From Marsupella aquatica (lineage: Eukaryota > Marchantiophyta), in contig OZ316898.1 of the NCBI GenBank assembly GCA_973895155.1, positions 7,688,001-7,752,000 on the forward strand: a stretch of 64,000 bases of DNA, in the 5' to 3' direction. Below are positions 21,951-32,961 of this stretch, piece by piece. Position 1 is the first letter of the stretch, and each line of letters begins with the position of its first letter. The position numbers were made by a program, and so were the translations under genes. The notes below the pieces were generated by a model. It was not told the origin of the DNA. It made no database searches and was given only the letters and a program-made list of their open reading frames with translations.

Positions 21951-23100
21951 ATGCCAGATGGACCAGGGCCTTGCATGAACCCGTATAGAAACGGACTAGT
22001 GACCAGCAAACACAAAACCTGTAAGGCATGTGAATTAAAGCCATTGTAGCTGGTCATACAAAGGTGGGTGCAGCTGGTCTTTGAGCGAGTCAGACATTTG
22101 GGGAACATGGGTCTTTCTCAAAGTCCCACCCTCACCACCCAAAGCTAACAAGTTTTGAACACGCAAGCACAACCAGAAGCTGAAGTCACCAACATGGACA
22201 GCTGTGACAAGAACATTCTTGGAAAGGAGTTTGGGGGTTTAACAGCAAGGGGTCCAAGGGCAATTGGGGGCGGAGAGGTGCAGATTTTGGGGACTAGGGA
22301 GAAATACAGGGGCATGGTTTTGGGGAATGAAAAGGGGGGAGGGGTCTCATTGGATGCTCAATCGTACGAGTGAGAATAATCCTTTGTGCTCTAAACACGT
22401 ACTGGTTGCTTTTCAAACCACCTTGCATCTTTTACTTTAGTTGGCGCACTAACCATAGGGTGTAAGCTTGTAATTGGCTACTTGGCATGCATGGAAAGGC
22501 ACCTAGCAAAGTGAAACGACACATTGACTTATCTCTCAATATTTCGTTTCATGCATGCCGATGCATCAACAATGGGGGGGGGATCCTTCTACAATGGAAC
22601 CCATAACAATAAATATTAAATTTATGTTCCAGGCGTAGAGCAAATGAAACAAACTTAAGACCTCCATATCCAATCTTTGACCCTCAAGAGTGGAATATCG
22701 TGTCCCACTTATTGCCGGGGACCTTGCAGACATGCAACTAATTGGAATGGAATGGCAAAAAACCTGAAGGGATTATTTGTCAAGAGGTATGGTCAGCATA
22801 GAAAGCTGCTTCAAGTCCTTCAATATTCTGAATACTTATATAATTTATACTCCTCATAAAGGCAGCCTTGACTAGAGGTAAAAACTGTTGGAGTTATGTG
22901 AAGCCATGAATTGAGAATATGGTTGTGACCTAGCAAATTGTCCCTATAATTGCAACGCTCACTACAGTCGTTGATCTTGTTAGTCCTTGAGAAATTTAGA
23001 TCATAAAAAATTGTAACCTTGCTTTTGAGAGAAATTACAAAAATCCTTAGTTTTCTGAATAGCAAACTCCCTAGCAATGGCATTGCATGCATGGCCATCT

Positions 23101-23131
23101 GGGGTGGGGGGGGAGGGGGGGCGGGGGGGAT
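23101..23131 (+). repeat. G-rich block upstream of second H15 gene
   Basis: Four G-runs of five to eight within 30 nt, broken by T, A and C, about 180 bp before the ATG. Quadruplex-capable; equally a slippage-prone homopolymer. Confidence 0.6.
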
Positions 23132-23312
23132 TTGTCTTGAGGCTTCTTACATTTCATCAATCAATTCAATTCATAAATTCTTATTATGGAACATTTGTGG
23201 CCATGGTGATTGACCCTCCACAGGTTCAAGTATCAAAATTCTAGTGTATGTTTTTGAGAGGTCATGCTCACTCACACCCAGATAGCAAGGGTGAAAAGGG
23301 GCCTTGGTGAAA

Positions 23313-24620
23313 ATGCCAACAAAGTTGGAAACCATGTCCTACTTGAAGTACATGGGCTTTGCACGAGGCTCAAAGAAAAAGCATCAGCAAACAACCTCAG
23401 GAAAACATAAAAACAAATCCTACATGAAATACTTGGGCTTGGCACGAGGCTCAAAGAAAAAGCATCGGCATAGAGCGGAAGGAAAACATGGAAAGGCAAG
23501 GAGGAAAATGAAGTCCACACCAAAGATGCGAACACATCGCCATGCAACGTTTGCACATCTCATTCATGATGCAATTCTTTGTCTCAACTGTGCACCCTTC
23601 CCATACTATCGTGGCTCTAGCAAGAGGGCCATATTTAGAAATATTGAGACACACTACAAGATTAGGTTGGGGAAGAAGTTTGACATTAGGTTGAAACTTA
23701 CTCTGGCAAAGTTGGTGAGACAAGGCAAACTCATCCCTCTTGGACAGAATAGTATCAGATACATACTCAGCCCAAAATTTTCAGAGCACTTTAAAAGACT
23801 AAAGGTTATCAATGGTGGTGCAAATAGACGTTTTGGCATAGGAATCAGAGAACGAAGGAGAAGCCATAGCCACAGTCATAGGAGCAGATCTCCACACCAC
23901 AGGTCTAGGTCCCTGCACCGGAAGTCTAGATCTCGGTCTAGGTCTCGGCATAAAAGGTCAAGATCTAGGTCGACATCCACCCAGAGATCAGAAGCAAGAA
24001 AGTCTGGGCTTACTAATTTGGAAAGTTGGTTTGGTAGTGCAAGTGGGTCTCGTAGTGGATCCAAATCTGAGGCTGGTAGTGAATTCTGTAAAGAATGTGG
24101 ATCCAAGGTTGGTAGTGAAACTTCAAAGTCAAAGTCTGTCAATGAAAGTTGGTTTGGTTTGGGAAGTGGTTCTGATAATGAATCCAATTCCAAGGAAGAG
24201 AGTGTACCCAGACGCGAGAGAAAGAATGAGGATACTGGAGCAGGAACTAGTTCAAGCTATACCAGTAATAGTGGCAGGTTCAGAGAATGGTTATGGCCAA
24301 GACCAGTTGCAAGTGAGGATGGAACGGTAGATAAAAAATCCCAACAGATTGAGAAACAAGGACTGGAACAAGGAGGTTATAGGAGATCCAAGATGGCAAT
24401 GTCACCCAAGAAGCCATTGAGTAGAAGTCAAAGTCATCCAAGCTCTAGAGGATGGTCAATTGAACACCAAAATCTTGCAAGCCCTAGATCTCAAACCTTG
24501 GGTTTGGGGAAAAAATTGAAGCAAAATGTGTTGAAGAGATATAAGCGGGGCGGGATCCAGAATAACATATTAAGTCGAAGCCTGAGTAGAAGTCCAAGTT
24601 TCCAACGTGCTAGAGGATAG
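23313..24620 (+). CDS. H15 (linker-histone-like) domain protein with RS domain
   Basis: Intronless. ATG at 23313 gives 435 residues; the open frame extends three codons further to a TTG. Order: duplicated 27-residue basic module (SYLKYMGFARGSKKKH then SYMKYLGLARGSKKKH, 81 bp apart in DNA); H15-like domain about 75-155 (HATFAHLIHDAILCLN, AIFRNIETHY, KKFDIRLKLTLAKLVRQGKLIP); motif RLKVINGGANRRFG (about 162-175); an arginine-serine domain (about 180-225, SRSRSRSRHKRSRSRS type); two ESWFG-start Ser/Gly segments; FREWLWPR (about 323-330); then a tail holding a 55-codon direct duplication that ends in the stop. The shared plan with the gene at 17535 shows common descent. RS domains usually mediate splicing-factor or protamine-like interactions. 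The function is not known to me. Confidence 0.8.
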   Translation: MPTKLETMSYLKYMGFARGSKKKHQQTTSGKHKNKSYMKYLGLARGSKKKHRHRAEGKHGKARRKMKSTPKMRTHRHATFAHLIHDAILCLNCAPFPYYRGSSKRAIFRNIETHYKIRLGKKFDIRLKLTLAKLVRQGKLIPLGQNSIRYILSPKFSEHFKRLKVINGGANRRFGIGIRERRRSHSHSHRSRSPHHRSRSLHRKSRSRSRSRHKRSRSRSTSTQRSEARKSGLTNLESWFGSASGSRSGSKSEAGSEFCKECGSKVGSETSKSKSVNESWFGLGSGSDNESNSKEESVPRRERKNEDTGAGTSSSYTSNSGRFREWLWPRPVASEDGTVDKKSQQIEKQGLEQGGYRRSKMAMSPKKPLSRSQSHPSSRGWSIEHQNLASPRSQTLGLGKKLKQNVLKRYKRGGIQNNILSRSLSRSPSFQRARG

Positions 24621-24740
24621 TCAAATGAACAATAAAATCTTACATGCCCCAGGGCAGCAGTTAATCTCAAAGCCTGGGTCTAAGGTAAGGATTGGGGCAA
24701 ATGTTGAGGAGATCATTTTAGAATGGCCAGGGAGTCCCCT
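24421..24740 (+). repeat. 165-bp tandem duplication spanning the stop of the second H15 gene
   Basis: GTAGAAGTCMAAGTY at 24421 recurs at 24586, exactly 165 bp (55 codons) later, and similarity continues past the stop ('CTAGAGGATRGTCAAWTGAACA', then AAAATCTTRCA). The first copy has codon TGG at 24453-24455 where the second has the stop TAG at 24618-24620. An AATAAA lies at 24631-24636. Confidence 0.8.
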
Positions 24741-27700
24741 GAAAACATCAGGAGAATGAATATGGGTAAACCTCCACAACCAGGCACTACTCTAAACAGT
24801 CTGACTGGTAAACACCTCGAGCCATGACTGCTACCGAGAATGATCAACTTTTTGACCCACTTTGAGATCCAAACTTCACATTCAATAGTGAATGGTTCTG
24901 GGTCTGAATTTCCAGTTGGATTAAATTAAATTCTACTCTTGCATTCAATCTGCTAGAATCCTGCCGGCAATTCTATTTGTTCATTTCTATTACTACAGGG
25001 GCAGAACTATATTTAAGGGAAGAAGGACCGGGAAAATCCAACATCCCATTAGTTGATTTGAGACACGCTAGAGGCAATGTGGGTTGCAAATCTGACCTGT
25101 TGAATCTCTCCTAGCATATGAAGAATTGTTGTGCATCACAGAACATCTTTTGGCTTGTCTAGAGAAATACACAAGTACTGCAGCTACGGTAGCAGTAGCC
25201 ATTTTTGCTCATGAGATATTTTGTAAAAAGGCAATTGACAAGAAATGTCATGAATCATGCCTGAGAGTTCATTTCTTGAACCCGGAGGGATAATCATGAA
25301 AGATGATATGTTTGTTTGAATCATACTTTGGATCATGCAATTGAGTATCAGTTGTAATCTAATTTGCATCCATTGATGAATGTTACAATCTGGTGAGTAC
25401 GTACCAGAAATAGGATTTCCAAAATTTCCAATCTCAAACTGGTGCATTTAATCATGGCGACAAGCTTCAAATACTTTCAGTTGAAATATAATAAAAATTT
25501 CAAGAATAGTGAGATTGAAATGTAGTTAACATGACACAATGAGCCTTAAAATATACCATTTCGTGATCCAAACTCTCTCAAAGTTTACTTAGATTTAAAA
25601 TTACATGCACCTTTATCTCTACTGTAATTTCTTAGTCAGATGCTTGCCTTACTGGACGTAGAACGTAACTCAACCAAGAACATCCTCCAAGCTGTGCTTC
25701 TAAATGTTGCCACAAAATTTTGTTGTCTTCTTGGCAAAATTTCAACTTACTAATTTTAAAGTTGATTTTAGTGAAACCCACCAGAATACTCAAAACTTTG
25801 TTGAACAATGATTTCTTTCAGCCAGGGAGCTGATGGTTGGCTTAGGTAATCATACTCACGTCCCAAAGAGACCTCTTTTCCCTGTCCTGCATTTTTTCTT
25901 TGTTATCTCATGTGCGCATGAATGGTTTTTGTTTCATTTCCATGAAAGCAATGATTCCATTTAATTAAGGGGGGGGCGGTTGGCTGCTCTTGATTGTAGA
26001 AGACTTCTGAAGGCAGTTGGACACGTGGTTAGACATAATGGATATTTTTAGTTGTGTCAACTTGGAGAGAGACACAACTTGTACTTGTAATTAGATCATA
26101 CAACTTTGTAGTAGACTAATCTATTCAATTAAAGGCAGGATTAAAATGCCTTTAAACCAGTCATGTGATAAGACCGACAACATTTCACAGTGAACTCTTC
26201 TACAAGGGGAAATCTTTAAAAAAATCCTCTTGCCTCTTTCTGGACTTTTTGAAGTTGTGAGGGACTCTTTGGCTTGTTGGGCCTTGTTGCTCCTCTCCGG
26301 GTGTAGTCCTGTTTTCTCTCTTTATTAGGTCTGTTTCCCTATGAGATCATGTCTCCAGGTTTGGAGGTTCTGTCCTTTTGGCAGTTTGTGATATATGTCC
26401 TTAAAATCTTTTGGCAGTGTGATATATATCCTTTCAAATATGTATTCTTTCAAAACATGTGTGTCCCTGGCAGGGAAAGTTGTATCATGAACAGTTCAAA
26501 ACAAAAACTGCATCGTGATTAGTCCAAACCAAAAACTGAAGCATGTTCCAGGATGAACATGCTATTACTAAAACTAAAAACATCGGAAAGTATGTCAACT
26601 ACACTCTATTTTGGGGAAGGCCTAATCTATACAGGTAGTGGATTGGGAAACCTCTCAAAGAATGAATTTGTTATTGGGTGTGCCATTTTTCATTGATGTT
26701 GGGGCTCTGCTTTCCCTTTCCAAAAATAAATTAGCTCTATTTTGGGGAAGGCACTAATTTGGACGGATAGTGGACTGGGAAACCTCTCAAAGAACCACTT
26801 TCATTGATGTTGGGGCTCTGTTTTCCCTTCCCAAAAATAAACTACCGTATGTAATTAGAGGATGCTCGAGTCAGAGATGTACCCTAGATAAGAATGACTA
26901 TGGGCCTAGGCATTCACATTTTTTTCCTTTCCCCTCTTCCTTGGTTTTTGGGGTTGCATTTGACTCTCCCATTTTGGGTGTTTGTCCTATTTGGACCCCT
27001 TTTGCTCTCACTTCCATTGTACTTTGTTTGGTCCTTATTTCAGAAATTATGGTTTTTATTTTTCAGAGGGCTATTGGTTTTGGAGGGTCTTCACCAATAC
27101 CTCTTGGTGACCCTCTTATGCAAGTCACTACGGAGCTTACTAGGCCTTTCAGTTTACTACTCAATAGGGATTCATGTCCTTTGCCAGTGTGAGGTGCTGC
27201 GCACTATGCCTTTTGGCTCTTTGGTCTTCTTAGGGTTTTCCCCTGCGTTCTCCGCTCTACTTGGTCTTTTACCTTTGGGATCATGTCACCAGGATCGGGG
27301 CCTGGATGGACTCTTTTTGTTCTTTGGTGATGTGATACATAGTACACCAATTCTTTCTCAAAGAAAGTTAAAGATGTTTTTTTTTGTGTTGGGGGGGGGG
27401 GGGGGAACCAGCGGGCCAGAGGCAAGAGGGCACCAAAGAAGCCAAAGGGAACAACAGGTGTAGCAAGAGAATGTAGCACTAGAAAATAACAAGCCTCACC
27501 CACAGAGGGAAGAGCAAGAACAAAGCTTGGTCTCACTCTCCTCTACTAAACAAATGCTCATCATTCAAAGTCCCCAAGTCTCCAGTAGCCTGGGTAAACA
27601 GAATTTGAAGAGAGATTGAGAGCATCCTACATGGGGCAGCATGAAAAGTCTAAGTGGTAATGCTAAACGCCCCCTGAGCTCTAAGCTACAACTGAAGTCC

Positions 27701-28204
27701 AATCAGCTGAAAGTACTGCAATTGCAAGCGGGACTGCAAGGCGATAAACCTACATTTCACAAGGTATACTTTCAGTCCCAAGTCACAAAAGCAGACTAAC
27801 ACAGAAATGATTCTATATGTCTAACTCCACTCCTCAATATATGAGTACGCTCAGCCTCCATAAGAGCGACCACATCGACCAGCCTCAACTTCTTCTTACT
27901 TGAAGTAGAAAAAGCAGCAAGATGATCCAAAGGCTCCAAGATCACATAATTAAGTCCAGAATCAACATTTCCTGCCATCAATGCTTCTTGAAGAAAGTCT
28001 GAAAGAAGCCCTTCAGATTAGATTTCTCAGTAGTAACCCACTAGAGCTATCAGCTTAATCAAAATCTAGCTACTGTCAAGCCTTCATAGCAGAGTAAACC
28101 CTTCAGATCCAACCCATACAGAAACTTGTGCCACCGCAAGGTACAATTATAGAGATGAATCTGAAAAAAACTGGCAAAAGGTGCTCAATTCCAGGGAGAT
28201 AGTT
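24741..28204. other. gene-free, transposon-derived intergenic DNA
   Basis: No supported gene. Contains a 131-bp direct duplication (26604 and 26735, CTCTATTTTGGGGAAGGC...CAAAAATAAA) and a T/G-rich tract ending in G16 at 27392-27407. The text before it (about 27200-27390) looks like a non-LTR element 3' end, but no reverse transcriptase remains. ORFs at 26770-27192 and 27796-27981 lack recognisable domains. Confidence 0.5.
26604..26845. repeat. 131-bp direct duplication
   Basis: CTCTATTTTGGGGAAGGC, GGAAACCTCTCAAAGAA and CATTGATGTTGGGGCTCTG recur in order at an offset of about 131 bp, with indels. Confidence 0.75.
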
Positions 28205-28530
28205 GCTCACTATCCTAGGACCCCCTAAAATGTAAGATTTTTAATATCTTTAACCCCTATAAAGATTTAAAAGACACTATTCTTCTTTTGAGAAAATTCT
28301 GAAGTATTGCTTTAGAACCAATAAAATGATACTATCCTTTGTCGCACCTGATGTCTCATTTTTTGGGGGTTTCACTTCCACAAAATTGGCACATCACATG
28401 CGATAAAAAATAGGGTCATTTTATTGGTTCTAAGGGAAAACTTAAGAACTTTTGTAAAAAGAACAATAAGGTCATTTAAATTCAATTTTGAGACTTATAA
28501 GAACATTAGTGGATTTTTAACCCCTAATGC
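28205..28530. mobile_element. long imperfect inverted-repeat element (MITE-like)
   Basis: The left arm TTAGAACCAATAAAATGA... at about 28312 is the reverse complement of TCATTTTATTGGTTCTAA at about 28417-28434. Pairing continues outward with AAAACTT and TTCTT blocks to about 28250 and 28500. The total foldback is about 320 bp around an approximately 60-bp loop. A diverged relative is at 43140-43400. No clear target duplication. Confidence 0.6.
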
Positions 28531-29439
28531 AGAGTCAACCACACTCCTTGCCCTCTCACAACACTCTTCCATCTCCCATGAACCAGCAGTCAACACCTTT
28601 AGGCAGGCTGACCCATCCAGTACTCACTTGCGTCCAAAGTAGATGCGAGTACCTTCATTCATGTGTAACCAACCCCCTTAGCCCTCAGGTTGATCGTGGG
28701 CTTGGGTTATCTATTACTTAATTACTTTCCATGAGTTGACAGAGTGGGGAAGGGAAGGAGGGCTTTTAACTGTGGAGACACTCCAAAACCCTTACAAAAT
28801 ATCAAAAATCTGTTTCTAGGTCTTTTTTTCCTAGGTTTTGGAGTGTGTTTTGCTCTCCTCTTTTGAGTTTGGTTGTTCTCTTTTGCTTTTACTCCATGGT
28901 TAACTCTGGAGACTCTCCAAACCTTCTCCAAAACCTTTTACAAATACCCGAGTTATTTTTGTAGGTTTTTGGAGTTTGCATTATTTTGCCCTATTCTTTG
29001 GAGTTTGTTTTTCTTTCCTCTCCGGGCATCGTTTTGCTTTTATTACATGCGATTTTGTTTGGTCCTATTTGACAATGTTCAAATACCAGAAATAAACAGA
29101 AACAATAATTTACGATTCTTAATCGTACCATATCAATTAAGTTGAACGTATTAGATCCTTTTGATCGACGGCGCACATTCATTAGAGAAAGCTTCCCGTG
29201 ACCCGTGCAGAGGGTTTACCTGAGCAGGAGTATCGTTTTATGACGTTTGTAACCGTTGTCCCACGGAGAATTGTCATTGGTGTACTTTCACTCTGTCATT
29301 TGTAAATCCTCCCATTGCAGTGTAGGTTGTAAGTTGCTGCAATGCTGCTGCAGCCTGTCATGATTGTCCTCTCCTGTCGTGTGTCGTCCTAGTTTGGGAC
29401 GCCGGGTAACTCTCGCCGGGTTGGGCTCGCCGGATAGGG

Positions 29440-30125
29440 TATGCCGCAGAATCCTCAGAGGGACTCATCACGGTAACGTGTACGGCCCAGATGTCCTCCC
29501 TTAATACAGGGGCGCGTTGAATCACTTACAGCTGAATTGCTTCCGGGGAACTTCCCGGGAAGAAGAATTTGCGCGTTAATTTTTAAATTTGTTTTCTGAT
29601 TATATAGTGGTCAATGTTTGAAGCAGAAGATGCCAAGAACATTCATTATCTAATTTTCGGGAATTGTTTCATTGACTGTTAGATCTCCTGATTTTGAAAA
29701 TCAACCGTCAGATTTGGATTGGTGGTGTCTACGGTTCGGTGGGCTCGAATATTATTTTAATTTTCCCAGATTATCTCGTGACTGTTAGATCTCCCAAAAT
29801 TTTAAATTTTAACCTGCAGATTTCGGCTAGTGGGGTCTATGGTTAGGTGCGCTCTGCGGGTACGTGTCCCCACAATAGTACAATACTCATCACTGCCCAG
29901 ATGTCCTCCCACACGGGTGCGATGCTCTTGATGGGCTGCTTTTCAGTTGAATGGCTTCCAGAAAACCCCCCGGGAAAATATCTTCTGCAGGGTAGTGTCT
30001 TTTTTTTTTCCCAACCGGTGACACTTTCTAGATCAACTCCCGGCCGGTAGATCTCAGGAGATTTAAAGATAACCTTCAGATTTGGGTTATTGCGTCCATG
30101 GCTAAGGCTACCTCCAACAATAGGG
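29440..30125. repeat. nested tandem repeat, ~410-bp unit with ~105-bp internal module
   Basis: GCCCAGATGTCCTCCC recurs at 29485 and 29895 (period 410), followed in both by a related CAG-TGAATKGCTTCC...CCCGGGAA segment. Inside and after, a module CTGTTAGATCTCC...AACCKNCAGATTTSG...GTCTAYGGTT occurs at about 29674 and 29779, and degenerately at 30044. Confidence 0.65.
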
Positions 30126-30467
30126 TCAAATGAATCTATAACCTAAAAAAAAAACATTATGAAGTTAACTTTGGAGGGATGACTTCCCTATTTATATGGC
30201 AATCAGCCTCCATTCTCATAACCCTGGCCCTACATTTGTGGCAGAAATCGTAGCCAATAGGGAGATCTCTATCTTGACCTCTATCCCCATCTGGGTCACA
30301 TATTCCAATAGTGGAGGCAACTAGGCTCGTGCCCCTATGAGAATTAGGGCTAGGTTCCATGGGCTGGGAGTGAGGAGTATGGATATGTGTCAGAATGTTC
30401 AAGACAATGAGATTGCAGCTTCTTCAGGGATTGAAGGGTATAACAATGTTATAGTAGGGAATATTAT

Positions 30468-30595
30468 TTTTCCTCACACTCCCTCTTAAACTTGTACCCC
30501 AGGAGTATGATTTTCCCTCACACCCCCCTCTTAAACTTGTACTAGGGAGTATGATTTTCACTCACACCCCCTCTTCAATTTCAGGGTACCCCCTA
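30468..30595. repeat. ~43-bp tandem repeat, three units
   Basis: TTTTCCCTCACACCCCCTCTTAAACTTGTAC...GGAGTATGA at 30468, 30511 and 30555. The third is diverged. Confidence 0.8.
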
Positions 30596-30599
30596 CCCT

Positions 30600-32961
30600 T
30601 ATATAGGATTCTCATTGACTCCTAAGTCGAAACTCATACAGTGACAATAGTGTGTATACATTGGCATAAGGCCTATTTTGGGCCCAAGGGGGTGTGAGCG
30701 GGAGTGATCTTACTCCCTGCCCTGGCCCATGGAACCTACTGTAGCCCTTAGGGGTCATTGAGAAGTTGAAGACCCAAGAAAAATGACCAAGATGGAATTG
30801 GGCCAATTTTTTTGGCCGGGCGGGGATCGGTTCGGGATAGGTTCGGGGACGGTAGGGTAGGGTCGGGTGGTGGAGGCGACTAGGCTCGTGCCCCAACGAG
30901 AATTTACGTCGTCGGTAGCTCAGAGCTCTGGTTAGTTTCATAACTTTCATTGATTTCGATACGGCGTTCGGAGGACATGTCTGCCTAATCCCGGCGGGTC
31001 TACTCTGCTGCAGTGCTGCAGCTGACTGCACGAGCTGCTGTCGGTTCTCAAATCCTCTGAGCTCGAAATCGGTTCGGACTTCGAAAATCCTCGTGAGCAG
31101 AATCACTCTCCTGACGCCATCAGCCCACACGCAGTACCTCGCTCCTTCCCTCCGTCAGCTCTCTGTGAATCACTGTGAATCCCTTGTTTTTTGCTCTGCT
31201 CCGGTGGCTTTTTGGGGTCTTTTCGTCGGCAGATGAGAACAGAGAACTGAAGACAAGGACTGATTTGGAATGTGAATGATGGAGCTGATGGATCGTCGTG
31301 TGATGAGAATCTCTGAATTTCGTAGCGCGACTGGAGTAATTTTGATGGATGGAGGAGTTGATGATATGTGACAATTAGTATGGAGGTCTTTGTTTGTTTC
31401 AGTCGCTGTTGAGGAGGTGGTGAAATAGTATTTGCATTGATTGCTGATTGGTCTCGATCACCTGGTGATGAAGCGCCGTCCGCTATGAGAAATTGTGGTG
31501 ACGGGCGGAACGCAAGCGCCTGCATAGCTGAGCTTCACCTGAGCTGGCCGGGTTGAATAGGAAGGAAGGTACTTACCGTAGGAGAGTTTGTCGATGGGTT
31601 GAACCGAAATATTGTCGCACCGATGATGACTTGCTGACTTACTCACATGAGCAACGTGGCGATCTTCTCAGGCATGCGGTCCCGACTTGCAACACATTCG
31701 GCAGATCTGAATGAATCTTTTTCTTTCTCTCGCGTTGCTTCGATCGCTTGGTGTTGGTCTTCATTGGCGGTAGCGGATTCTTTTACTCTGCCGTCTAGAA
31801 CAATTCTTCTTGCTGGCACTATTACTGGTACTTTTCTGATCCAAAAGAATTGTTTGAACATGCCCTCCAAATTTCTGAAGTCATGCCTGTTTTCCAATCC
31901 TGCCGCCGATTCGCGAAGTCTCATCGAGTAGTCCGGCGTTCTCTGAAAATTTGAAAGTTGAGGGGCCTCTCCCGCTCCTCGCAAACATCGTCTGTCCACC
32001 CACATGCGAGCTGGGAATCGTAGCGTATATTTTTAACTATAAACATTTTCACACCTCTGCGTCGATTATACCTTCAAGAAAACGCTATTGCAGGAACTGC
32101 AGTCTGTGGTCATAGAGCAATTGTACCTCCTTAGGAACTGGTTCTTTGTTGGAAGCCGAACTCGTACGTCCGGTTGAATTTGCCAACTTGATTTCCTGGT
32201 CATATACGTATCATAGATGAATTTCTTGACCGCCGGTGAGCCGCTGAATTGCTTTGTCATCCTCTTTATCGATAATTTTCGATGGATGTCTTTATAATGT
32301 ATGCATTTCTGCGCAGCTCCGAGAATGCGTCTCCTCCAAGAGATGTCCTTCGTCCGCAGCTCATCGTCAACTGTCAATAGTCAAATTCAAGAATCTCCGA
32401 TTGCCTCGGTCCATATCAAGAACAGGTTGTAAGAATTACCTCTCTCCCGGCCGGCGTGACCTGCAAAATTACAAGCACCAGTCTTGTACTGCCAGCGCCT
32501 TTCACACCGTTCACCTACAACGGAGGCAGCTGATTCGCACCTCACATCTCCCGTACTTCTCGCACCGACGGACACCGGCCTTAAAGTTACAGCTCACCGA
32601 GGATTATTTATTTTTCTCCCACTTCACAGTTCTTGCCGGCTTCTATCAAATATTGGTTCTCGTGGGCGCCTCTTCATCGCGGCTCCGTTAAGACTAGAAG
32701 CCTCAGTAGTTGCAGAACTATTTGTGCTACTGCTACCAAGAAGTGTAGGAAGTGTTTTGGCGAAATCGAAGGAGGCGAAATCGAAGAATTCGGAGGCTGA
32801 GGATGCGGAAACTTTGATGCCATGTTATTTAAGTAATTCTTCCTAGCAACAGTAAGTCGGCCGTTCGAAAAGCGGAGAACTGAATTTACTTGCAGAGGCG
32901 AATTAACGCTCTTCGTAGAGTTTGAACGCGCATAGACTTTTCAAACTGAGAAGCCAGGAGG
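30600..32961. other. intergenic upstream of synaptotagmin
   Basis: Apart from the weak minus-strand candidate, no gene is supported. A short segment GTGGAGGCRACTAGGCTCGTGCCCC occurs at about 30314 and 30867 as a dispersed direct repeat. Confidence 0.45.
31647..32480 (-). other. weak candidate spliced minus-strand transcript
   Basis: Three minus-strand open segments join in frame across plausible GT-AG junctions. One segment ends at a GTAATTC donor near 32440 and meets an acceptor after TTGACAG near 32369. The next ends FLK before GTATAATC at about 32084 and meets an acceptor after TTTTCAG near 31945, in phase 0. The last ends before GTGAGTAAG at 31646. No ATG begins the first segment, no domain is recognisable, and the end is not found. 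It would be divergent from the synaptotagmin gene. It could be a noncoding RNA or chance. Confidence 0.2.

Larger units (their letters stand above)
19650..23312. other. intergenic between the two H15-domain genes
   Basis: No gene recognised. It holds a near-identical 182-bp tandem duplication, shorter tandem repeats, a TIR element and a G-rich block, each listed separately. Confidence 0.55.

Noticed and set aside
26770-27192. 140-codon ORF (+)
   Set aside because: Begins inside a local duplication, hydrophobic and Pro-rich by composition, no domain; overlaps another equally long ORF in a different frame.
27796-27981. 61-codon minus ORF with orderly composition
   Set aside because: Could be a gag-like remnant, but neighbouring frames are full of stops and no motif is identifiable.
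30612-31130. 172-codon minus ORF
   Set aside because: Covers repeats shared with 30.3 kb; composition random; no homology recognised.
32254-32846. Overlapping plus-strand ORFs upstream of synaptotagmin
   Set aside because: Antisense to better supported segments or leader sequence; no start context or domain.
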